Positions 49,438-59,499 of a stretch of DNA of 64,000 nt are shown here, piece after piece. The stretch comes from Bacteroidota bacterium. Its GTDB lineage: Bacteria > Bacteroidota > Bacteroidia > Bacteroidales > FEN-979. The position numbers and the translations under genes were made by a program. Position 1 is the stretch's first letter; each line of letters begins with the position of its first letter. Under the pieces are notes generated by a model, which was not told the origin of the DNA, did no database searches, and worked only from the letters and a program-made list of their open reading frames with translations. The stretch spans positions 214,068 to 278,067 of the forward strand of contig JAPLDI010000004.1 of the NCBI GenBank assembly GCA_026391795.1, in the 5' to 3' direction.

Positions 49438-50019
49438 TTATTTTTTTCCGAACCGGATACAGTATCCATCCAGCATATCTGTTTCAATCCCCATTTCATC
49501 AATCGGGATCGGTGGCTGGGCTGAAATGTCTTTGCTCATCTGGTCTATGTTTTCTTTTGGCTGGAAGAGTTGGGCAACCTGGCTTGTAAGGTCAACGATT
49601 TCAATGGAAGGGTCGCTGAAAGTAACCTCCCATTTGCTGAGAATGACACTGACCCCGGTTGTTTTTGCAAGCTCGGGTAACTTATCTTTTACAAGAGCTA
49701 TGACATATCCACAGGAACCGTTGCTGAACACAGTCTGGTGTAAAAGGTGCTGGAACGACATTGCCCGGATTGAAAGTTCTTTTACCCGCGCAGTATCATG
49801 GGCTTTTTCTGCTGAATCGTTCTGCTGTTTGAATTTCATCATGGGTTGCTTGAAAAAATCCGATCGTGACCATGCAAAGATGATGATCCTGGAATCGTAG
49901 GTGCCGATCTTAACAACCGATGATGGTTTCTGACCAAAGGTTGAACTGCCCGCAGGGAACAGAATAGTTAAGACGAATAATGTAAATACTGAAAGTGAAA
50001 TCTGAACTGTTTTTTTCAT
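49438..50019 (-). CDS. Hypothetical secreted protein
   Basis: MKKTVQISLSVFTLFVLTILFPAGSSTFGQ signal peptide; 193 aa. Confidence 0.7.
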   Translation of the reverse strand: MKKTVQISLSVFTLFVLTILFPAGSSTFGQKPSSVVKIGTYDSRIIIFAWSRSDFFKQPMMKFKQQNDSAEKAHDTARVKELSIRAMSFQHLLHQTVFSNGSCGYVIALVKDKLPELAKTTGVSVILSKWEVTFSDPSIEIVDLTSQVAQLFQPKENIDQMSKDISAQPPIPIDEMGIETDMLDGYCIRFGKK

Positions 50020-50050
50020 GGTTGGTCTCCTTCATATTTAATTATTGATA

Positions 50051-50083
50051 TTTGTTTGAGGCTTTGATTTTTCATTACTTTTG
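50051..50083 (+). promoter_or_regulatory. Putative Bacteroidota promoter for the 50224-53101 three-gene unit
   Basis: TTTG (50051-50054 or 50055-50058), N21/N17, TActTTTG (50076-50083). Confidence 0.55.
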
Positions 50084-50223
50084 TTTTTTCAGAAGGATTT
50101 GTTTCTGAATCCGGGATCAAAATTAACCGGTAAGGTTCCGGATGATTTGAAATTCATTTGTAAATCGTTTGTAAAAAGTTTTACAAGCGTTCTGCACACA
50201 AAATCCTAATAAACACATCAACT

Positions 50224-51177
50224 TTGTCAGGCAAGAAACATATTTACTTCGAACACCTGAAAACGAAGATTGTGGCTGTGATGCAGGAGACACACCCGGG
50301 GATCAACTCCTCCATTGCGGAATGGAAAGGACAGGATATCACCGATTTCCAGGAAGATCTGCGCATCCGGGCAAATGCGAACATCAGCGAGAAGTGGTTT
50401 TACACCCACATGAAATCCGGCCAGCCTTCTGTTCCCAGAATCGATATGCTGAACCTCTTGTGCAAGTATGCCGGATATTCAAACTGGGATGATTTTGTTT
50501 TTAAAAACAACAACCTCACTGGAATAAAAAACGATTCTCCTTCAGGTTCCTCACCGAAAAATCAAAACCGGTATTTCTATCTTGTTCCGCTTCTGGGACT
50601 TGTCGTTGTTGTTTTGTTTTATGGCCTTTTTAAAATGTTCAACACCCAGCAGTACCGGTTCTGTTTCTATGATGCCGACACCCACGAACCGATAACTGGT
50701 TGCCGGATTGAAGTGACCCTGCTTTCAGAAGGAGAGACTCCGGTGCAGAACATGTCAGGTACGGATGGTTGTTTTTCACTGAAGACAGACAAAAGCCTGG
50801 TAAACATGGTGGTGAAGGCACCCTACTACCGCACCGACACGATAAAGCGCATCATCCGGAAGCTGAACCGGAATGAAATGGTGATGCTCCATGCAGATGA
50901 TTACGCCCTGATGATCCATTATTTCTCGGTGATGCAAGTGGATGACTGGGAAAAAAGGAGAAGCCGGCTCGAGGCCATGATCGACGACGGCGCAATGATC
51001 TGCCAGGTGGTCAGCGACAAAACGGCAACCGGAATGGCATTGTACAACAAAGAAGAGTTCATCAACAGGATGACCATCCCTTCCGGTAACCTGAAAAACA
51101 TTGAGATCCTGAACACACAGATGCGGGATAACAAAATCGTTGTGCTCAGGTTCCGTATCAATGAGAAGAAAAAATGA
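50224..51177 (+). CDS. Membrane-anchored sensor/regulator-like protein: cytoplasmic helical domain, one TM, extracytoplasmic domain (apparent TTG start)
   Basis: YFEHLKTKIVAVMQE...YTHMKSGQPSVPRIDMLNLLCKYAGYSNWDDFVFKN; TM FYLVPLLGLVVVVLFYGLF; peptidase-regulatory-like region FYDADTHEPITGCRIEVTLL. Confidence 0.7.
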   Translation: MSGKKHIYFEHLKTKIVAVMQETHPGINSSIAEWKGQDITDFQEDLRIRANANISEKWFYTHMKSGQPSVPRIDMLNLLCKYAGYSNWDDFVFKNNNLTGIKNDSPSGSSPKNQNRYFYLVPLLGLVVVVLFYGLFKMFNTQQYRFCFYDADTHEPITGCRIEVTLLSEGETPVQNMSGTDGCFSLKTDKSLVNMVVKAPYYRTDTIKRIIRKLNRNEMVMLHADDYALMIHYFSVMQVDDWEKRRSRLEAMIDDGAMICQVVSDKTATGMALYNKEEFINRMTIPSGNLKNIEILNTQMRDNKIVVLRFRINEKKK

Positions 51178-51740
51178 GTAGAAGGTTAACACTATTCGGT
51201 CTGATCGTGATTTATTTTCTCGCATGCGGAAAGAGCTGTGACAATAATGAGCAGTTTAATGCCCGGCAGGAACAGGAAAAGATCGATACAGAGACCAAAA
51301 AACTGATAACAGAATTCAGGGCCGATAGTTTGTCGGTCACGATGATACAAGCTTTTGAGGCGACGGCGGTGCAGAAATTTTACGATTACAATGACTACCT
51401 TGACATCCTTTCAGACACAACCCTGGCCACTTCCTTCAGGGATAAAACGCGGAAGATGATCAACAGCCTTTTCATCCCCGGTGCTGAACCCGTAAAGCCC
51501 GGCAGGCCGCTCAGTCTTTTCAGGGTTAAGATCAAAGAAGGGTTTCACCCTGACAATGATTCAGTTTATACGGGCCGGCTGGGATTCACATTTGTTTCTC
51601 CGCGGATGCCTGTATATTCAGACCTTCTCATCCGTGATTCCGCCGTTATTGATGTTTTCCTTGTAAAACATTTTAAGGAATTCGGAAAGGAAAAACTGCG
51701 CGTTTGGGACGTGTTTCTTGGAAAGATGAATAACAGATGA
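51174..51740 (+). CDS. Hypothetical lipoprotein
   Basis: LTLFGLIVIYFLACGKSCDNN; ATGA overlaps on both sides. Confidence 0.65.
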   Translation: MSRRLTLFGLIVIYFLACGKSCDNNEQFNARQEQEKIDTETKKLITEFRADSLSVTMIQAFEATAVQKFYDYNDYLDILSDTTLATSFRDKTRKMINSLFIPGAEPVKPGRPLSLFRVKIKEGFHPDNDSVYTGRLGFTFVSPRMPVYSDLLIRDSAVIDVFLVKHFKEFGKEKLRVWDVFLGKMNNR

Positions 51741-53101
51741 AAAAAAAACCTTCGTACCTCCTTTATCTCTTTTTTATAATTCTTACGGTTTCGGTTTGCC
51801 TTCATGTTTACAGTTTCTGGTTCGGGAATGCAATTCCTTTACCCGTGATGGCTGGTTCGCGCTGGTTTGTGATTGCGTTTGTGTTTCTGTATGCTGTCCG
51901 GAAAAAGTCGCTCACTACCTGGATTATGTTCAGCATGCTGGCAGGGGCGGAATTTGGCCATGATTTTCAGTCGGTGGCCATCCACCTGAACCTGATCAGC
52001 AAGATCTTCCTCAATCTGATCAAGACCATCATTGCACCGCTCCTTTTTGGCACACTGGTAGTCGGGATAGCCGGTCATTCCAACATCCGGCAGGTTGGCC
52101 GCATGGGATGGAAATCGATCCTCTATTTTGAGATCGTTTCCACCGTTGCCCTATTTATAGGCCTCCTGGCTATTAATGTCAGCAAAGCCGGGGTTGGTGT
52201 GATTCTTCCGGAAGCGATGGCAAAGGGAACGCTTCCCGAAGTTCCCAAACAAACCTGGGATCAGATCATTTTGCATGTATTTCCTGAAAACATTGCCAAA
52301 TCCATCGCCGAAGGCCAGGTGCTGCAGATCGTTATCTTCAGTATCCTTTTCGGGATTGCGGTTGCCCTTGTAAAAGAAAAATACCGCTTACCCATGGTAC
52401 GTTTTGCAGAATCGCTTTCGGAGGTGATGTTCAAGTTCACAAACATCATCATGTATTTTGCACCGTTTGCCGTGTTTGCCGCACTTGCTTACCGTGTCGG
52501 GCACATGGGCATCGGGATCCTGGTAAACCTCGGGCAGCTGCTGGGTACACTGTATATTGCGCTGATTCTTCTGATCCTGCTGGTATTCCTTCCCATCATG
52601 ATTCTGCTGAAAATCCCGATACGAAAGTTTATCAAGGCAGTCACAGAACCTGCCACACTGGCGTTCGCAACAACCAGCTCCGAGGCTGCGCTTCCCATCG
52701 CGATGGAGAACATGGAGCAATTCGGCGTTCCGCGCAAGATCGTTGCCTTTGTGATCCCGACAGGTTATAGTTTCAACCTCGACGGAACCACGCTATACCT
52801 TGCACTGGCCTCCATCTTTGTCGCCCAGATCGCCGGGATCCATCTCTCCTTCGAAACACAGCTGGTGATGATGGTTACATTAATGCTGACCAGCAAAGGC
52901 GTTGCCGGGGTTCCACGGGCCTCGCTTGTGATCCTCCTGGGTACGGCTACAAATTTTGGGCTTCCGGTATGGCCCATCTTCATCATCCTCGGTATCGACG
53001 AACTGATGGACATGGCCCGCACTGCGGTTAACGTGATCGGGAACTGCCTGGCCACGGTGGTTATTGCAAAATGGGAAGGGGAATTTAATCACTCCGCTTG
53101 A
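51737..53101 (+). CDS. Dicarboxylate/amino acid:cation symporter (DAACS family) with extra N-terminal TM segments
   Basis: ISKIFLNLIKTIIAPLLFGTLVVGIAGH; AFATTSSEAALPIAMENMEQFGVPRKIVAFVIPTGYSFNLDGTTLYLALASIFVAQ. Confidence 0.9.
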   Translation: MKKKPSYLLYLFFIILTVSVCLHVYSFWFGNAIPLPVMAGSRWFVIAFVFLYAVRKKSLTTWIMFSMLAGAEFGHDFQSVAIHLNLISKIFLNLIKTIIAPLLFGTLVVGIAGHSNIRQVGRMGWKSILYFEIVSTVALFIGLLAINVSKAGVGVILPEAMAKGTLPEVPKQTWDQIILHVFPENIAKSIAEGQVLQIVIFSILFGIAVALVKEKYRLPMVRFAESLSEVMFKFTNIIMYFAPFAVFAALAYRVGHMGIGILVNLGQLLGTLYIALILLILLVFLPIMILLKIPIRKFIKAVTEPATLAFATTSSEAALPIAMENMEQFGVPRKIVAFVIPTGYSFNLDGTTLYLALASIFVAQIAGIHLSFETQLVMMVTLMLTSKGVAGVPRASLVILLGTATNFGLPVWPIFIILGIDELMDMARTAVNVIGNCLATVVIAKWEGEFNHSA

Positions 53102-54195
53102 AAGATATCCACACTTGAAGTTATCTGTGTCCAGTTCATATCGATGACACCCCCCGCAAACAAAACGATATTCCCTGCTGAAGCAGCTGTCAGAGCCACT
53201 CTCGGGAAACTCAGCTTGGCAACGCTCCAATTGCCGGTATTCACATTGTAGATGTCAATCACATCATAAATCATGAATCCGTCGCCTCCTCCGGCGAACA
53301 GGATCAGATTCCCGACGCTAACCCCGGCCATAAAAAGCCGTGTCTTGCTGATGCGGGAAGTGGACCAGAGGCTGGTATTCATATCATAAATGTCAACAAC
53401 CCCGACAATGGAATCCTTATCATCACCGCCGGCAAACAGCACCTTGCCTCCTGCTGCCTCCGCCGTTATTCTCCCGCGTTTGGTACTCAGATGCTGAATC
53501 GTCCATTGTTCCGTCGAAGTATTGAAAATGTCCACTGCATCGGAATAGAGACCGGCACCATTTTCTCCGCCTGCGAAAAAGATCTTGTCCCGGCACCCTG
53601 TGCCGCAAGGGTAATCCCTCTTGGAGCTAAGGGGGCAGGTGGTCCATTGTCCTTTTGCGGAATTGTAAAGATCAACAATATCGCTATATCCGCTATTGCT
53701 CCACCCGCCTGCAAATGCCACAAAACCCCCGGCCGATCCCGCTGCAAAGTCAGTCCTCCCATCGCTGAGGTCCCCGGAGGACCATCCCCCGGTTGTCCCA
53801 TCATAGATGTCAACCCGTTTTGACTTCTGATTGTTCCCTAATGATCCACCCCCAATAAATAATTTGTTGCCTTCGGAAGCGGAAACAGCGCTGGCCCTTG
53901 CTTCGCCCAGCTGGGATACAGACCAGGTTCTCGTGGTGATATCGTAAATATCCACTGTTGAGAAATAAGTATGGGTATTGTCCACACCCCCGGCAAAGAG
54001 GATCCTGGTGCCGGCGGAACCACCGGCAGTGTACAACCTGGCCTGCGACAGGTTCGTACTTCCGAGGTAAACAATCTTTGAATAATTTGTTCCGGAAGAG
54101 GTCTGTTCATCCTTGTTTTTTTTACAGTTAGTAAAACAGGTCAGGAGAGCCGCTGAAACCATAATATTCATAAAAAGAACGGAGAATCGTTTCAT
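53089..54195 (-). CDS. Kelch-repeat beta-propeller lipoprotein, paralogue 1
   Basis: Repeated VDIYD..T..WS...LS.AR......GN..FAGG; N-terminal signal with FTNCKKNKDE. Confidence 0.85.
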   Translation of the reverse strand: MKRFSVLFMNIMVSAALLTCFTNCKKNKDEQTSSGTNYSKIVYLGSTNLSQARLYTAGGSAGTRILFAGGVDNTHTYFSTVDIYDITTRTWSVSQLGEARASAVSASEGNKLFIGGGSLGNNQKSKRVDIYDGTTGGWSSGDLSDGRTDFAAGSAGGFVAFAGGWSNSGYSDIVDLYNSAKGQWTTCPLSSKRDYPCGTGCRDKIFFAGGENGAGLYSDAVDIFNTSTEQWTIQHLSTKRGRITAEAAGGKVLFAGGDDKDSIVGVVDIYDMNTSLWSTSRISKTRLFMAGVSVGNLILFAGGGDGFMIYDVIDIYNVNTGNWSVAKLSFPRVALTAASAGNIVLFAGGVIDMNWTQITSSVDIFQAE

Positions 54196-54247
54196 GGAAT
54201 GTTTTTAGAGATCAGGTGAGGGAATCAAAGATTAATTGTTGCAGAGA

Positions 54248-55354
54248 TTATTGTGCCTTAAATATATCCACGGTAGAAGTAACATCAGAAGAGTTCAGGG
54301 TCGTCAACCCTCCGCCGAAAAGGATCATATTCCCGGCAGCAACCGCAGACATGTATTTTCTCGGAGAACTTAATTTTGCAGTACTCCATTTTCCTGTTGT
54401 TACGTTATAAATATCGATTATGTCGGAAATAATAGAACCGTGCTCTCCCCCGGCAAACAGCACAAGGTTGCCTACCGAAACGGCAGACATTTCATCCCTC
54501 GGGGCACTTACCATGTCAGTAGTCCAGTGATTCGTATTCAGATCATAGATTTCTACCCGGCCAATGAGTGAAGCATCCTGAGGATCCCCGGTAAAAAACA
54601 CTTTACTGCCGGATGAGCAACCAACAACCATGCCTGTTTCAGTGCTTAACTGGGAAGATGACCATTGTGAATTTGTTGCATCAAAAACATCTACATCTTT
54701 CGAATAAATGGCATTTCCGATCATCCCGCCAGCAAAAAAAATCTTGTTCATGCAGGCGGTACCTCCCAGGTAAGACCGGGCACCGCTAAGATGGCTTGTT
54801 GTCTGTTCTCCCGTACCGGCGTTATAAATATCAACCACATCACTGTATCCCCCGGCATATCCGCCTGCAAACACCACTAAATTACCGGCAGCTGCAGCTG
54901 CAAGTACTCCCCTGGCCTGGCTGAGCACAGCGGAGGTCCATCCTCCGGTAGTTACATCGTAAATATCAACAGTGCCCGAATTTTGAGCTGAGCCCGCCAC
55001 CATTCCCCCTCCGAAAAAAACTTTATTCCCGGCAGCTGCAGCTGCAAGTCCAAACCTGCTTTCGCTCAGGTAGGAAACAGTCCAGTTTCCGGATACAATA
55101 TCATAGATATCAACCGTATTATAATCTGTATTTGGACCTTTAAAGCCACCGGCAAACAAGATCTTGTTACCTGCCGAAGAACCTGCAATGGAATACCTTG
55201 CCTGCGATAAATGGGTAGTTCCCAGGTATACTATCTTCGAATATTCAGTTGTGGGTGAAGTTGTTTCTTCCTTGCTTTTTTTGCAGGAAGCAGAACCTAA
55301 AAGCAATGCGATGGCAGGAATCAGGACTACTGAAACGGATGCGAATCGGTTCAT
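54248..55354 (-). CDS. Kelch-repeat beta-propeller lipoprotein, paralogue 2
   Basis: As above; lipobox GSASCKKSKEE. Confidence 0.87.
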   Translation of the reverse strand: MNRFASVSVVLIPAIALLLGSASCKKSKEETTSPTTEYSKIVYLGTTHLSQARYSIAGSSAGNKILFAGGFKGPNTDYNTVDIYDIVSGNWTVSYLSESRFGLAAAAAGNKVFFGGGMVAGSAQNSGTVDIYDVTTGGWTSAVLSQARGVLAAAAAGNLVVFAGGYAGGYSDVVDIYNAGTGEQTTSHLSGARSYLGGTACMNKIFFAGGMIGNAIYSKDVDVFDATNSQWSSSQLSTETGMVVGCSSGSKVFFTGDPQDASLIGRVEIYDLNTNHWTTDMVSAPRDEMSAVSVGNLVLFAGGEHGSIISDIIDIYNVTTGKWSTAKLSSPRKYMSAVAAGNMILFGGGLTTLNSSDVTSTVDIFKAQ

Positions 55355-55362
55355 GGCGTTTG

Positions 55363-56466
55363 TTATTTTAAGGTGAACAAATCGGCAGTAGTGGTAACAT
55401 CAAGCGGGGTGACACCGTTTTTTCCGCCTGCAAAAAGAATCTTTGTATTGCTGGCCCCGGCAGCCAGGAACGCCCTTGACTCGCTCAGCAGATCAGTCGT
55501 CCAGGTGCCGTTAGCACTGTTATAGATGTCGACCACTTTTGACAGGGAGATGCCATTTCCGCCACCGGCAAATAAGATAAAATTTCCGGCTGATATCCCA
55601 CATAACCCCCCGGATGTAAATGTCAGCGAGGAAACTGACCACTGTCCCGTGGTGATATCATAAATATCAACTTTGCCCGAAAAAGTATTTATTGTTTTGT
55701 AACCACCGGCGAACAGCACTTTATTTCCGGATGCCGCGGAAGCAAGGTTAAAACGTGCTTCGCTTAATTGAGTCGCTGACCATATCCCGGTGCTCAGATC
55801 GTAAATGTCGACCACATCGGATGCGCCATTTGCATTATATCCTCCGGCAAAAAACACCTTATTACCAAGAGCGGTGGCCGTGAGAAAAGCCCTTGGTACA
55901 CTCAGGTGCCCTGGACTCCGCGTTAAAGTAGTGGCATCGAAAATATCCACCTGATCAACGTAAGCATTCACATCGGGAGCACCCCCGGCGAAAAACACTT
56001 TATTACCTGCTGCAACCGCTGCCAGGTAATAACGGGGTGACGACAATGCCTGGTATTTCCACAAACCGGTTCCGATGTTGTAGATGTCAACCATGCCGGA
56101 AGGACCGTTAGCATCATTGCCGCCGCCGACCCAGATCGTATTACCGGTACCTGCCGCCGCCAGGTTTCCCCTTGGGCTACTCAGGGATGAAGTGCTCCAT
56201 TGACCGGTTAGTACATCGTAGATATCCACTTTAGCAGACAGGCTCCCTGCCGGTCCGTTTCCGCCGGCAAAGAGGATTTTGGTCCCTGCGGAGGCAGCGG
56301 CCAGGTTCCATCTTGCTTCGGAAAGGTTTGTATTGCCCGAATATTCCACTTTAGAATAAACGGTTGATGGTTGTATATCGGAAGTATGCTTTTTACACCC
56401 GGTGAAAATCAGGAGAAGCATGGGAAAAAATAAAATTCCGGTGAAAATCAGGGTTCTTGCTTTCAT
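55363..56466 (-). CDS. Kelch-repeat beta-propeller lipoprotein, paralogue 3
   Basis: As above; lipobox LIFTGCKKHTSD. Confidence 0.86.
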   Translation of the reverse strand: MKARTLIFTGILFFPMLLLIFTGCKKHTSDIQPSTVYSKVEYSGNTNLSEARWNLAAASAGTKILFAGGNGPAGSLSAKVDIYDVLTGQWSTSSLSSPRGNLAAAGTGNTIWVGGGNDANGPSGMVDIYNIGTGLWKYQALSSPRYYLAAVAAGNKVFFAGGAPDVNAYVDQVDIFDATTLTRSPGHLSVPRAFLTATALGNKVFFAGGYNANGASDVVDIYDLSTGIWSATQLSEARFNLASAASGNKVLFAGGYKTINTFSGKVDIYDITTGQWSVSSLTFTSGGLCGISAGNFILFAGGGNGISLSKVVDIYNSANGTWTTDLLSESRAFLAAGASNTKILFAGGKNGVTPLDVTTTADLFTLK

Positions 56467-56562
56467 AAGCCTTACTTATTAAAAAGACATCTGAAAAACG
56501 GAAAGTGCAGTAAGGAAAGAAATGGTTTCTTTCCCTTTCATGGTGCAATATAGTAAATTTTC

Positions 56563-58395
56563 TTAACCATTGCCAGACAGCAGAGCCTGGCGATGTTTTT
56601 TCCATGCCGATAACCACCCTGGCACTGCGTCCCTGAGGATGATCACAACCGATGCCATGATCACCAGCGTGAGCGTGAGGTTGAGAATCCCGTTGACCCT
56701 CGTGGCAGCGTTGGCCAGCTGCGGGAGATAGATACCTTTCATGTTAAGGATTCCGGCTATGAAGGTGGTGATCCCGACAAATACAAGGGGAATAATGGTG
56801 ACCCAGGCATACCGTACCTTTCCCCGGTTGATGATGTAAGAAGTTCCGATGGTGAGCGCTATCGTCGCAAGCAACTGGTTTGCCGTCCCGAACATCGGCC
56901 AGATCGTGGCAACACTTCCGGTGTAGATAAAATAACCCCAGAATATTACCACGATGGCACTGGCAAAGAGATTTCCCGGGAGCCAGTTTGCGCGGGTGAA
57001 GGGTTTGAAGATTTTTCCCAGGCTTTCCTGCAGGATGAAACGGGCAATACGGGTTCCGGCATCAATGGTGGTGAGGATGAACAGTGCCTCAAACATGATC
57101 GCAAAATGATACCAGTACGACATCAGGTTTTTCAGTCCGGGAATGGAGGAAAAGATCTGTGCCATCCCAACAGCCAGGGAAACCGCACCCCCTGTCCTGC
57201 CTGCCACTTTTTCCCCTACTTCTGCCGAAAGCCTTGGAAGGTCGGAGTCAGTAAATCCCATGGCATGCAGTTGCGGCAGGATCTGGTTGAATTTTTCAGG
57301 CGAGACATTGATCTGGAAATAATCGAGCGGGAACAAACTGGAAGCCGCGATAAGGGCAAGCACACTGACGACTCCTTCCGCCAGCATGGACCCAACCGCG
57401 ATGACTTTAATGTGTGATTCCTGCATGATCATCTTTGGGGTCGTTCCGGAGCTGACCAGCGAATGAAATCCCGAGATGGCCCCGCAGGCAATGGTGATGA
57501 ACAGGTAGGGAAATAACGTTCCCGGAATCACCGGTCCGCCGCCCCAGACATACGCAGTAAAGGCCGGCATTTTCAGGGTAGGGGCGACAATGATAATGCC
57601 AACGGCCAGCATGGCGATGACCCCGAGTTTCATGATCGAACTTAGATAGTCTCGCGGAGAGAGCAGCAGCCACACAGGAAGCACCGATGCAAAGAACCCA
57701 TAACCTGCCAGCAGGATGGTCAGGGTCTTACGGTCGAAATTAAACCAGGAAGCAAATGGTGAGGACGGGATATATTTTCCGAAGATGACCGCTCCCGTGA
57801 GCAGGATAACCCCCATCACGGTGGCCTCCACGGTTTTCCCTTTCCGGAACCTGAACATCCAGATTCCCATGAACAGGGCAATCGGGATCGTGGAGGCAAT
57901 GGTGAAGGTTCCCCAGGAACTCTCCGACAGGGAATTTACTACTACCATCCCCAATCCGGCAAGAGCCACGATGATGATCAGAAATGTTGCTACCGATGTG
58001 GTGATGGTGCTGGTTACTTTTCCGATCTCTGCACGGGCAATCTCTGCCAGTGATTTTCCGTCGTGGCGGATCGAAGCGGTGAGAATGACGAAATCATGCA
58101 CCGAACCAGCCATTACCGCACCGATCACCATCCACAGAAAACCGGGAAAATATCCGAACTGACAGGCAAGCACGGGTCCTACAAGGGGCCCGGCACCGGC
58201 AATGGCAGCAAAGTGGTGACCGAAAAGCACCCACTTGCTCATCGGGTAATAATTCTGCCCGTCAAACAACCGCCCCGCAGGTGTGGGCAGCGAATCGTTC
58301 AGTGTCAGTACTTTGGCGGCGATAAAAGAAAAGTAAAAACGGTAGGCAAGGACAAAAATGGCGATCGCCGTGATCACCAGCGGCATTGCATTCAT
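56563..58395 (-). CDS. cstA: Carbon starvation protein A (CstA-type peptide/pyruvate transporter); start could also be 58416
   Basis: [76 protein letters not shown]. Confidence 0.94.
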   Translation of the reverse strand: MNAMPLVITAIAIFVLAYRFYFSFIAAKVLTLNDSLPTPAGRLFDGQNYYPMSKWVLFGHHFAAIAGAGPLVGPVLACQFGYFPGFLWMVIGAVMAGSVHDFVILTASIRHDGKSLAEIARAEIGKVTSTITTSVATFLIIIVALAGLGMVVVNSLSESSWGTFTIASTIPIALFMGIWMFRFRKGKTVEATVMGVILLTGAVIFGKYIPSSPFASWFNFDRKTLTILLAGYGFFASVLPVWLLLSPRDYLSSIMKLGVIAMLAVGIIIVAPTLKMPAFTAYVWGGGPVIPGTLFPYLFITIACGAISGFHSLVSSGTTPKMIMQESHIKVIAVGSMLAEGVVSVLALIAASSLFPLDYFQINVSPEKFNQILPQLHAMGFTDSDLPRLSAEVGEKVAGRTGGAVSLAVGMAQIFSSIPGLKNLMSYWYHFAIMFEALFILTTIDAGTRIARFILQESLGKIFKPFTRANWLPGNLFASAIVVIFWGYFIYTGSVATIWPMFGTANQLLATIALTIGTSYIINRGKVRYAWVTIIPLVFVGITTFIAGILNMKGIYLPQLANAATRVNGILNLTLTLVIMASVVIILRDAVPGWLSAWKKHRQALLSGNG

Positions 58396-58461
58396 CGAGG
58401 TGTGTTGGGAGCCCAAATTTATTTATTTTTGGTCAACCCCGGGGCCTTTTCAAAAAAAAGA

Positions 58462-58469
58462 TATCTTTG
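58462..58469 (+). promoter_or_regulatory. Putative -7 box TAtcTTTG upstream of second nuo operon
   Basis: gaTATCTTTGtaaag 20 nt before ATG. Confidence 0.4.
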
Positions 58470-58488
58470 TAAAGAATAATTCTAAATT

Positions 58489-58869
58489 ATGGATCGCTCT
58501 TTTTTCTCGTCGGATTATCTCCCGATCCTCATACAGTCAGTGGTGGCATTCGGATTCGTTGCCATTACCATGACAGTCACCCATTTTATCGGTGGAAAAC
58601 GTAAAAAAATTCATACGCTGAGAAAAGAGGAAAACTTTGAGTGCGGAATCGAAATCAAAGGAAATGCAAGGTTCCCGTTCTCCGTTCAGTATTTCCTGAT
58701 CGCGATCCTGTTTGTGTTGTTCGATGTGGAAATCATTTTTTTCTATCCGTGGGCGATCAACTTCAAGGAATTCGGCTGGGAAGGTTTTTTTGAGATGTTG
58801 CTGTTCCTTGGATTCCTGCTGTTCGGATTTTATTACATCATAAAGAAAAAAGCCCTCGATTGGGACTGA
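58489..58869 (+). CDS. nuoA: NADH-quinone oxidoreductase subunit A (locus 2)
   Basis: LRKEENFECGIEIKGNARFPFSVQYFLIAILFVLFDVEIIFFYPWAI. Confidence 0.95.
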   Translation: MDRSFFSSDYLPILIQSVVAFGFVAITMTVTHFIGGKRKKIHTLRKEENFECGIEIKGNARFPFSVQYFLIAILFVLFDVEIIFFYPWAINFKEFGWEGFFEMLLFLGFLLFGFYYIIKKKALDWD

Positions 58870-58873
58870 TAAG

Positions 58874-58928
58874 CTGATGAGTTGATGAGTTGATGAGTTG
58901 ATGAGTTGATGAGTTAGTGAGTTATTGA
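58874..58928. repeat. GATGAGTT octamer tandem repeat, five exact copies plus degenerate copies, in the nuoA-nuoB gap
   Basis: gatgagttgatgagttgatgagttgatgagttgatgagttagtgagttattgag. Confidence 0.92.
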
Positions 58929-58934
58929 GATGAA

Positions 58935-59483
58935 ATGGAAGCAGCGAAATACATAAAAGTTGATCCTCCTGAAGGTTATTCTTCACCGGGACTTTTCGCC
59001 ACAACGTTCGACAGGGTTGTAGGGCTGGCACGGAAGAACTCCATCTGGCCATTGCCGTTTGCCACTTCCTGTTGCGGGATCGAGTTTATGGCGACGATGG
59101 GAGCGCATTATGACCTGGGAAGGTTTGGTGCGGAGCGGCTCAGTTTCAGTCCCCGGCAGGCCGATCTGCTGATGGTGATGGGAACCATCGCGAAAAAGAT
59201 GGCACCTGTCGTCCAGCAGGTATATGTACAGATGGCCGAGCCCCGCTGGGTGATCGCTGTAGGCGCATGTGCGGCAAGCGGCGGGATCTTTGATACCTAC
59301 AGCGTTTTGCAGGGGATCGACCGGATTGTCCCGGTTGATGTGTATGTGCCCGGATGCCCTCCGCGTCCCGAACAGATCATCGACGGATTTATGAAAGTGC
59401 AGGAACTGGTCGGGCAGGAATCGCTCCGAAGAAGATATTCAAAAGAATACAAAGACTTACTGGAAAGTTACGGAATCCGTTAA
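58935..59483 (+). CDS. nuoB: NADH-quinone oxidoreductase subunit B (locus 2)
   Basis: [55 protein letters not shown]. Confidence 0.97.
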   Translation: MEAAKYIKVDPPEGYSSPGLFATTFDRVVGLARKNSIWPLPFATSCCGIEFMATMGAHYDLGRFGAERLSFSPRQADLLMVMGTIAKKMAPVVQQVYVQMAEPRWVIAVGACAASGGIFDTYSVLQGIDRIVPVDVYVPGCPPRPEQIIDGFMKVQELVGQESLRRRYSKEYKDLLESYGIR

Positions 59484-59499
59484 CAGGTTCGCTATTTCA

